Below are positions 58,414-64,000 of a DNA stretch of 64,000 nt, piece by piece (position 1 is the stretch's first letter; every line of letters starts with the position of its first letter). This stretch comes from an uncultured Cyclobacteriaceae bacterium. Lineage in GTDB: Bacteria; Bacteroidota; Bacteroidia; Cytophagales; Cyclobacteriaceae. A program made the position numbers and the translations under genes. The stretch covers positions 1-64,000 of the forward strand of contig CANLOE010000006.1 in the NCBI GenBank assembly GCA_947492745.1. The letters are read 5' to 3'. Below the pieces are notes generated by a model, which saw nothing but the letters and a program-made list of their open reading frames with translations, had not been told where the DNA came from and did not search any database.

Positions 58414-58607
58414 TCAGTGATACGTTGAAGTAATAATGATGATACACCGCATAGTAAAGCAATTGGCTTGATAGAGCCCCAATAGATAAATAAATCTTTG
58501 AGGAACAATACTCACTTTTCATTAAACAATCGTAATAGGCTGATTCCTGCTGTCGAAAAAACAGAAAAAGATTTTTAGACGGACATGCAACCTTATGTTT
58601 TGTGAAA

Positions 58608-58808
58608 TTAGCCTCCTTGTGTGGCTTGAATGATCATAACCTTATCATTTTCCTTAATTGAAAAAGCAGACCATTCACTCTTGGACACAATAGTATCATT
58701 GACAGCGATAGCTATGCCCTTTGGTCTGAACAAATGCAATGACTCTAAGAGGGGCAACAATTTATTATCTTCTGTAAAATAGGACTTATTGTTAATGAAA
58801 ATCTCCAT
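58608..58808 (-). CDS. thiS: Sulfur carrier protein for thiazole synthesis
   Basis: A 66-residue ubiquitin-like protein ending in the required Gly-Gly tail (IIQATQGG). It is adenylated and thiocarboxylated at the terminal Gly, then donates sulfur to ThiG. The start (MEIFINNKSYF) and the central GIAIAVNDTIVSKSEWS match the family. It is the first gene behind the TPP riboswitch. No thiF (the adenylating partner) is found in the operon, so adenylation must be done by a protein encoded elsewhere. Confidence 0.92.
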   Translation of the reverse strand: MEIFINNKSYFTEDNKLLPLLESLHLFRPKGIAIAVNDTIVSKSEWSAFSIKENDKVMIIQATQGG

Positions 58809-58874
58809 AAATGGTATTATAGATACACAGGAGCTTTAAGGCGTGAAATACGTTGTGCAGATGAGAACACTAAA

Positions 58875-58951
58875 CTTTTTCCTTTCGGCAGCATTAACTG
58901 CATCAGGTTCAAAGGGTATAATCTCAGCCTTCAATATAGGCACCCCTAAAG
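58875..58951 (-). promoter_or_regulatory. TPP riboswitch (THI element) controlling the thi operon
   Basis: On the minus strand the conserved string GGGGTGCC...AAGGCTGAGATTATACCC, then TTTGAACCTGATGCAGTTAA and TGCTGCCGAAAGGAA match the TPP aptamer: a CTGAGA motif in the pyrimidine-binding helix and the ACCTGAT motif in the pyrophosphate-sensing helix. The closing helix P1 is CTTT / AAAG. It lies 67 nt before thiS, so thiamine pyrophosphate would turn the operon off. Whether it controls translation or termination is not evident. Confidence 0.95.
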
Positions 58952-58958
58952 CATTATT

Positions 58959-58986
58959 TAAATTTAGCCAAGAACAGTTGAAACAA
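58959..58986 (-). promoter_or_regulatory. Bacteroidota-type promoter of the thi operon
   Basis: On the minus strand TTG, 17 nt and TAAATTTA stand directly before the TPP aptamer. This is close to the consensus -33 TTTG and -7 TAnnTTTG, with the last base changed. The transcript would begin at or just before the riboswitch. Confidence 0.65.
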
Positions 58987-59002
58987 CAAGTCAAATACTG
59001 GA

Positions 59003-59497
59003 TTATTGTTTTTGTTGCGTTCCCGAATAATGGTCATCGAGCTCACCGTCACCATCCCAGTCCAGAGTAGCAGAGAAAATAACTCTGTCGCCATCAATTT
59101 CGGTAAAGTACATTGTACTTACTCCATCTTCTATCATTTCTAGGGAATCACCACCACTTACGGACCATTTCCCTACTTTCTCCATTAACAGAGTATCTGC
59201 TAGAGACCAGTAAGCAGATCGATAAACACCATTATCTTGAAAAGTAGTACGAATAGGCTGTATTTTTAGCGTATTTTCCCAGTCGCCTTCAGCTACAACC
59301 ACTATAGTATCTCCCGTACCCTGATTGAAAGATTTGATATTGACTTCCATGGACAGATTTCTCCACTCACCCAATAATACTGAGCTTAGAGTTTGTTCTT
59401 CACTGATTGATGTATTCTCCGGGTTTTCGTTTTTTTTTGAAGTACATTGAGTGCCGGCAATAATTAAAACCAATAGAACAATAGTGCGGTTTTTCAT
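59003..59497 (-). CDS. Small lipoprotein, unknown function
   Basis: A 164-residue protein with a short hydrophobic signal (IVLLVLIIAGTQC, Cys18; Gln before the Cys is unusual but tolerated). The mature part looks like a lipocalin-type beta fold (LGEWRNLSMEVNIKSFNQG, WENTLKIQPIRTTFQDNGVY, VGKWSVSGGDSLEM), similar in layout to Bacteroidota lipoproteins that start LxGxWxxxS. It ends with an Asp-rich DWDGDGELDDHY that resembles a calcium-binding loop. It lies upstream of the thi promoter on the same strand and is probably a separate unit; a possible promoter (TTG-N17-TAAATTTA) is at about 59535-59562. Confidence 0.7.
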   Translation of the reverse strand: MKNRTIVLLVLIIAGTQCTSKKNENPENTSISEEQTLSSVLLGEWRNLSMEVNIKSFNQGTGDTIVVVAEGDWENTLKIQPIRTTFQDNGVYRSAYWSLADTLLMEKVGKWSVSGGDSLEMIEDGVSTMYFTEIDGDRVIFSATLDWDGDGELDDHYSGTQQKQ

Positions 59498-59877
59498 AAG
59501 TATAGCGGAGAGATTACTATTTTATGACTAAATTTACGTTTTGTAATATTAAACAATATCAAACGGATATTTGCTATTGTTTCAGAATTTATCCTAATGC
59601 GATTTATATATCTTATTCTAGAATTGAAAATCCAACCGTTATACGTAATGCTAAACTGGGGAATACTTCCGGGCTTTATTTACAAGAAAAAGGGGTGGTG
59701 GATTTCTGTATAAAAGTAGGAGATTGGAGAAATACCATATGTTGATACCTGAAATTTTATTTACAATAATGAACGATAAATTTGAAGCTGAAGATAGGGC
59801 AGCTCAAATTTCCCTAATAATCAAAAAGTTGTGTACAAGTATAATTGATTTTCGTAAAAATCGTTTTCATAGTCTGG
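59498..59877. other. Divergent spacer between lipoprotein and ECF sigma genes
   Basis: Contains the possible lipoprotein promoter on the minus strand. A 73-codon plus frame (59524-59745) shows no family traits. Just before the sigma gene, TATAATTG at about 59840 may be a promoter -7 box, but no matching -33 is clear. Confidence 0.4.
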
Positions 59878-60468
59878 ATGCCTAAGGAAAATCGATTATA
59901 CAGTGATAAAGACATGGTTCATATGTTGATCAGCGATGATAAACATGGGCTAGAACTACTTTTTAAACAGTATTATCAAGCATTGTACCGTAGTAGCTAT
60001 TCAATTTTGGTAAGGACCGATTTAGCGGAGGACGTGGTTCAGGACGTCTTTTTTAAATTATGGAAGTTACGGTTCACTTTGAATAGTGACATCGCCATTA
60101 AGCCTTACCTTTACAAAGCCGTTAAGAACAGCGCTATAAATGCTCTTGAAAAAGAGAAAAGAAGAAAAACCACTAATGAACTGCCCGAACATATATCCGT
60201 AGAAAACACAGATGATGATAGTTATGAAAAAGAAGAAGTATTAAAGGATAAAATCGATGGGGCCATATCACAACTTCCTGAAAAATGCAGGCTCGTTTTC
60301 ACATTAAGTAGATATGAGGGCATGTCATATCAGGAGATAGCCGATTATCTTGATGTCTCTGTAAAAACGGTGGAAAACCAGATAGGTACCGCCTTGAAAA
60401 AGCTCCGAACAACTTTAGTGATGTACCTTAAAAGTGGGCTTATTATAATATTATTGATTATTGGTTAA
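59878..60468 (+). CDS. ECF-type RNA polymerase sigma-70 factor
   Basis: About 196 residues from the ATG at 59878 (MPKENRLYS); an upstream in-frame ATG adds eleven hydrophobic residues and is unlikely. Region 2 is LLFKQYYQALYRSSYSIL with DLAEDVVQDVFFKLWK; region 4 is LPEKCRLVFTLSRYEGMSYQ with EIADYLDVSVKTVENQIG. Both are normal for the Bacteroidota ECF group that pairs with FecR. It directs RNA polymerase to a small set of promoters when released by its anti-sigma factor, here the FecR-like gene 97 nt downstream. Confidence 0.92.
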   Translation: MPKENRLYSDKDMVHMLISDDKHGLELLFKQYYQALYRSSYSILVRTDLAEDVVQDVFFKLWKLRFTLNSDIAIKPYLYKAVKNSAINALEKEKRRKTTNELPEHISVENTDDDSYEKEEVLKDKIDGAISQLPEKCRLVFTLSRYEGMSYQEIADYLDVSVKTVENQIGTALKKLRTTLVMYLKSGLIIILLIIG

Positions 60469-60565
60469 ACTTGATCTGATGAGCATTGTACCTTTGTTTT
60501 TTTATATATGGGGATAGGGGAGGCTGAGATTATCATTGTCCTATAGAGTAAAAGGATTAATCGTT

Positions 60566-61777
60566 ATGGAAGACCAGAAGATTTGGGACATAATTGTAAA
60601 GTCGTTAGAGCAGGGAACCTCTATAAAAGAGCGGGAATTGCTAAGCGATTGGGTAGAGGAGAGTTCTGAGCATCGTGATATTTTAAATGAAGTAAGTAGG
60701 GTATGGGAGTTGAGTGGACGTAAGCCTTTAGATTTTTCTGATACCAATGAAGCTTGGTCAAAGTTGGACAATCGTATTTTGGAAGATACCTCTTTAGAAA
60801 AAAACAAAGATAAAAAGAGCCAATTATTTCAACAAAAGAACGTTACAAGGATACCTATCTGGATGAAAGTAGCTGCGGCTTCCTGTTTGTTGTTGATAGT
60901 TGCGTTCTTGTTTTTAATTGATTGGAGTAAAGATGGAGATATCGGCACATCGGATAGCCATATCCTAAGTATGGATAGTGGAAATATCCCTGAAATCGAG
61001 AACCCTTCGGAGACATCAGAAACCTTAGAAACATTAAAAGTTATCACAACTTTGAAATCTGAGAATAAAGCTGCCGACCTATATTACTTACCCGACAGTA
61101 CTAAGGTCTGGCTGGAACAGCAAGCAGAGCTATCATACGATGAGGATTTCAGCAAGGAAAATAGGACAGTGAATCTCAAAGGAGAAGCATTTTTTGAAGT
61201 GAAAAGAGATGCTAACTCCGAATTCATTATTAACACAAACCTGACGGAAACTAAGGTCTTGGGGACTTCATTTAATTTGAAAGGTAGTACCAATGGCAAT
61301 GTAGAGTTGAAAGTAATGACAGGTAAGGTACTCTTCAGTTCGAAAAGAAAAGAAGGTGAAAGATTGATTTTACAAAAAGGAGATAGAGGACTTTATAATT
61401 ATAAGTCTGGAAAACTGGTAAAGAAAGCATACGGTAAATCAGGCCTTGTGGCTTGGAAAAAAAATAACCCTAAACACAGTTATGAAGTAGCACGTCCCGT
61501 GAAAAATTTGATTTTAAGTACTAAATGGGAGAAAAACTTCATTAATCAATCAATCCTGCAAGGCGAAATAACCAACAATGCAACCTTTGCGACGTATAAA
61601 GATATAAAACTGAAATATACAGTTGAAAATTACAAAGGAGTAAAAAAGGAACCACACTATTTTAAAGTTTTCGATAGCGTAGGGCCAAACAAAACGATTG
61701 TTTTCAAATATAAATTACTAGATATATTTACCAAAACAGATAATATCAAAGTAGAAATAGTTGGTGCGAAACGGTAG
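60566..61777 (+). CDS. FecR-like anti-sigma factor with atypical C-terminal domain
   Basis: About 403 residues from the ATG at 60566. Domains: an N-terminal cytoplasmic helix bundle (1-90, KERELLSDWVEESSEHRDIL) that would hold the sigma factor, one transmembrane helix (about 97-119), and a periplasmic FecR domain (about 155-270; LPDSTKVWLEQQAELSYDED, GEAFFEVKRDANSEFIINT, TGKVLFSS). A final domain (about 312-403) is unlike the usual DUF4974/STN-interacting module of FecR proteins. Its pattern (ILQGEITNNATFATYKDIKL; VGPNKTIVFKYKLL) looks like an FxLYD-type beta sandwich. So this regulator may answer to something other than a TonB receptor, and none is encoded next to it. Confidence 0.85.
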   Translation: MEDQKIWDIIVKSLEQGTSIKERELLSDWVEESSEHRDILNEVSRVWELSGRKPLDFSDTNEAWSKLDNRILEDTSLEKNKDKKSQLFQQKNVTRIPIWMKVAAASCLLLIVAFLFLIDWSKDGDIGTSDSHILSMDSGNIPEIENPSETSETLETLKVITTLKSENKAADLYYLPDSTKVWLEQQAELSYDEDFSKENRTVNLKGEAFFEVKRDANSEFIINTNLTETKVLGTSFNLKGSTNGNVELKVMTGKVLFSSKRKEGERLILQKGDRGLYNYKSGKLVKKAYGKSGLVAWKKNNPKHSYEVARPVKNLILSTKWEKNFINQSILQGEITNNATFATYKDIKLKYTVENYKGVKKEPHYFKVFDSVGPNKTIVFKYKLLDIFTKTDNIKVEIVGAKR

Positions 61778-61821
61778 ATAGAGAAACCAATATCTAGAGT
61801 AGTAAACAAAACCAATAACAG

Positions 61822-62271
61822 ATGTTTAATAGGAAAATGGAGAAAAGTACAAAAGAAGAAGCACATGGTTCAAATAATATAATAGGAAAAGGGACAATAA
61901 TCGAGGGGACAATGCAGACATCCGGTAACTTAAGGGTGGAGGGAAAGATAATAGGTGATGTTAGGAGTAAGTCTAAAATTGTTGTTGGTAAATCGGCATA
62001 TATTGATGGAAATATACTATCCGATAACGTAGAAATATCAGGAGAGGTAAAAGGTGTATTAAGGGTTTCAGGAGTATTGACATTGAAAAGTACAGCTATT
62101 GTCCATGGTGATATTCACGCTAAAGAACTGGTTATCGAACCAGGCGCTAAATTCGAAGGCCAATGCAAAATGGATAATAACATAAAGGAATTAGGAGTGA
62201 AATCCTCTTTTTCCAGTAAAGACAAAATGAAGGATACACGCAATGTGATGAATAGGGTAAGCGCTATTTGA
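61822..62271 (+). CDS. Bactofilin-family cytoskeletal protein
   Basis: A 149-residue protein; a start at 61837 (MEKSTKEE) is also possible. Residues about 18-118 are the right-handed beta-helix of bactofilins, built of short repeats (GKGTIIEGTMQTSGNLRVEG; SKIVVGKSAYIDGNILSDNV; ISGEVKGVLRVSGVLTLKST; VHGDIHAKELVIEPGAKFEG). The ends are short and charged, as is typical. Bactofilins polymerise at the inner membrane face without nucleotide and organise envelope growth or appendages. It lies 44 nt after the FecR gene, probably in the same transcript, an unusual pairing. Confidence 0.92.
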   Translation: MFNRKMEKSTKEEAHGSNNIIGKGTIIEGTMQTSGNLRVEGKIIGDVRSKSKIVVGKSAYIDGNILSDNVEISGEVKGVLRVSGVLTLKSTAIVHGDIHAKELVIEPGAKFEGQCKMDNNIKELGVKSSFSSKDKMKDTRNVMNRVSAI

Positions 62272-62304
62272 TTATTCTAGATGATATTTAGGAGTACTAT
62301 TCTG

Positions 62305-62418
62305 CCTCGAATTCTTGCCCGTATAGCGTAGTTATGCTGCGTTTAGTTTGAAAAACACATCCATTTCACTGATTTGATGAAGTTTAAGCCTATGATAGGC
62401 TAATGCATAATTCGGGTT
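62305..62418 (-). repeat. Partial family B repeat (B8)
   Basis: A worn core (CGTATAGCGTAGTTATGCTG) and the end GGCTAATGCATAATTCGGGTT. It stops 26 nt before the HMG-CoA lyase start and so forms part of its leader. Confidence 0.65.
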
Positions 62419-62444
62419 CAACCATAAACTTACAGGATAACTTT

Positions 62445-63290
62445 ATGAAAATTATCGAATGCCCTAGGGATGCCATGCAAGGTATAACCGATTTTATACC
62501 TACTGAAAAGAAAGTTACCTATATCAATCAATTGTTAAAAGTGGGTTTTGATACAATAGACTTCGGCAGCTTCGTATCGCCGAGAGCCATCCCTCAGATG
62601 AGGGATACAGCCGAAGTGCTTGAACAGTTGGAGCTTAACCATACCAAAACGAAATTATTGGCTATTGTTGCAAATAAAAGAGGAGCGAAAGAAGCTTTAC
62701 TTTACCAAGAAATCTCGTATCTTGGTTTTCCACTTTCTTTGTCAGAAACTTTTCAAAAAAGAAATACGAACCAGTCCATTCCAGAAGCATTAAGTATAGT
62801 CAACGAAATCCAAGAGCTTTGTGAAAGCAGTGAAAAAACCTTAATAGTATACCTATCAATGGGGTTTGGTAATCCCTATGGAGATACATATAATGCTGAT
62901 GTCGTGGCAAAATTTATTGATATCCTGAATAGTTTGGGCATAAAAATAATAGCACTGTCGGATACCATTGGTATAGCCGAACCCAAGTCAATAGCTCATT
63001 TGTTTCAACTTCTTCATAGTACCTATACCACAATAGAGTTTGGTGCACATCTACATTCTAACCCTGATACAGCCATGGATAAGGTCTTGGCGGCCTATAG
63101 AGCAGGGTGCCGTCGATTTGACGGTGCTATCAGAGGATATGGAGGATGTCCTATGGCCAAAGATGAACTTATAGGTAATATTCCCACAGAGAGTATCGTT
63201 TCCTGTTTTGCGAAAGAAAGTATTAAATTGGGAATAGACGATAAAGAGCTTTCGAAAAGTATAGAAATGTCAAAAAATATTTTTCAGTGA
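62445..63290 (+). CDS. Hydroxymethylglutaryl-CoA lyase
   Basis: About 281 residues from the ATG at 62445 (MKIIECPRDAMQGI); the in-frame start at 62403 lies in a repeat and is rejected. The enzyme splits HMG-CoA into acetoacetate and acetyl-CoA, the last step of leucine breakdown. Visible marks are ECPRDAMQG at the N-terminus (metal and catalytic Arg region), FDTIDFGSFVSPRAIPQM, and the active-site loop GYGGCPMAKDELIGN with the conserved Cys. HxH metal ligands are in GAHLHSNPDTA. Length is slightly short but complete. No other leucine-degradation gene is adjacent. Confidence 0.92.
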   Translation: MKIIECPRDAMQGITDFIPTEKKVTYINQLLKVGFDTIDFGSFVSPRAIPQMRDTAEVLEQLELNHTKTKLLAIVANKRGAKEALLYQEISYLGFPLSLSETFQKRNTNQSIPEALSIVNEIQELCESSEKTLIVYLSMGFGNPYGDTYNADVVAKFIDILNSLGIKIIALSDTIGIAEPKSIAHLFQLLHSTYTTIEFGAHLHSNPDTAMDKVLAAYRAGCRRFDGAIRGYGGCPMAKDELIGNIPTESIVSCFAKESIKLGIDDKELSKSIEMSKNIFQ

Positions 63291-63589
63291 GTTAAACGAA
63301 AAATATCATTATCCCCGTCTTAATGATTCCACTTAGACTATTGCTATGGTCGTATCCTAACTTTAGTGGTACGGAATAAAAGTGATATCAGATTTTAGAT
63401 AGCCTATAAAATAGTATAAATGATTTTCTTGTATTCAAGAAAGTACAGAACGTTAAAAAATGTTTGGGGGACTATTTAGAAAGATATTATTCGGAAATTT
63501 GTTATATCTTATTTTGAGTAGGACCGAGTGTTAAGAAAATGTCCTTGAGAACATTATTGGCAAAGAGGCCAGCCTGCTGTGAGAGCAAG
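63291..63589. other. Spacer with a family C fragment
   Basis: About 63515-63585 carries AGGACCGAGTGTTAAGAAAA followed by TGTCCTTGAG and GAGGCCAGCC, the complement of family C copy C3. The rest is AT-rich with no gene. Confidence 0.55.
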
Positions 63590-63637
63590 AAAGTATCAAA
63601 CTTAATGTTAATAATTTGGCATTAAGTTTGATACTTT
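63590..63637. repeat. Perfect 18 bp inverted repeat
   Basis: AAAGTATCAAACTTAATG (63590-63607) and CATTAAGTTTGATACTTT (63620-63637) are exact complements separated by 12 nt, ending 25 nt before the next ATG. It could be a terminator for the region before, an operator, or the end of a small mobile repeat. Confidence 0.8.
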
Positions 63638-63662
63638 GAAAAGGTAACTAATTTTTTGAGAT

Positions 63663-64000
63663 ATGAAGCAGGTTTTAATAAAAACTATCTTACTTTTTTT
63701 ATTCTCTGCTGTTGGAATAAAGTCGCAAGCACAATCCCAGACAGCAAAGCAATACGTAATTAATGGCATTCAGTTATTGGAAGAACAAAATTATATGGAA
63801 GCAATAGTTCATTTCAATAAAGCAATTGAGATTGACCCCAATAATGCTCAGGCATATTACATGAGGGGTAATGTGAAAGCGAATTTTGAAGATCAGCACG
63901 GTGCGATGAAAGACTACAACAAGTCTATTCAGATAAATGCTACTGTGGGAGAAGCATTTTTTTCCAGAGGAAATGTGAAGTTTGAATTGCAGGATTATTA
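63663..64000 (+). CDS. Secreted TPR-repeat protein (cut by window end)
   Basis: The first 112 codons are present. A signal peptide (MKQVLIKTILLFLFSAVGIK, ending about SQAQ) is followed by tetratricopeptide repeats of about 34 residues: YVINGIQLLEEQNYMEAIVH, then FNKAIEIDPNNAQAYYMRGN, then MKDYNKSIQINATVGEAFFS. The TPR pattern (W/L-G-Y-A-F-A-P positions) is clear, and the last unit is cut. TPR proteins act as docking scaffolds; an envelope location is likely. The start is the first ATG after the inverted repeat. Confidence 0.85.
   Translation, partial: MKQVLIKTILLFLFSAVGIKSQAQSQTAKQYVINGIQLLEEQNYMEAIVHFNKAIEIDPNNAQAYYMRGNVKANFEDQHGAMKDYNKSIQINATVGEAFFSRGNVKFELQDY

Noticed and set aside
59524-59745. 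73-codon plus-strand frame before the ECF sigma gene
   Set aside because: No family features, and it covers the probable promoter region of the divergent lipoprotein gene.

Overview
The window reads as chromosomal DNA of a marine, polysaccharide-degrading member of the Bacteroidota. The supporting signs are type IX secretion sorting domains on two secreted glycoside hydrolases (one a GH86-type agarase/porphyranase), lipoproteins with Bacteroidota-style signal peptides, an ECF sigma/FecR pair, a MbnP/MbnH pair, and two promoters of the form TTG-N17/18-TAnnTTTG (or close). A genus cannot be named from this alone; Cytophagales-like is an inference.

Layout. 0.4-8 kb: a membrane protein, a Gly-linker lipoprotein, a GlcG/HbpS protein, a GNAT plus class-III aminotransferase pair, a small HExxH membrane protein and YebC. 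8-13 kb: an accessory stretch with an AT-rich Fic gene, a decayed IS3-type transposase, and an intact IS630-type element inserted in a dispersed repeat. 13-27 kb: a 1925-residue modular GH86 enzyme, histidine ammonia-lyase, an endonuclease/exonuclease/phosphatase-family membrane protein, a GT22-like mannosyltransferase and a clan GH-A hydrolase. 27-34 kb: a nest of mobile repeats, then PepSY protein, small Cys protein, MbnP, MbnH and a beta-barrel protein with a CDVCGC N-terminus, probably a copper or redox-metal group. 35-46 kb: a propeller-like repeat protein, a fragmentary metalloprotease, ALDH, two probable nucleotidyltransferases, MsrA, LysE, an unusual GNAT and a BtaA-type (DUF3419) enzyme. 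47-51 kb: a propeller/Y_Y_Y sensor kinase, then a WH-motif protein preceded by an unlisted 43-residue Cys-containing peptide with its own promoter and a hairpin between the two. 52-59 kb: a thiamin operon (thiS-thiC-thiE2-thiD-thiE-thiG-thiH) behind a TPP riboswitch. 59-64 kb: lipoprotein, ECF sigma, FecR-like protein with an atypical C-terminus, bactofilin, HMG-CoA lyase and a TPR protein cut by the window end.

The most striking non-gene feature is a set of four dispersed repeat families, named here A-D, 116-220 bp long, with inverted termini and (in A and B) a shared central hairpin around TAGCGGTGCTA. They fill most gene-free stretches. Nested insertions show that B, and an IS630-derived miniature element, moved into older copies of D; the intact IS630 sits in a B copy with a visible TA duplication. 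The best candidates for undescribed biology are the small-peptide/WH-protein locus at 50.3-51.1 kb and the A/B hairpin-core repeat system.
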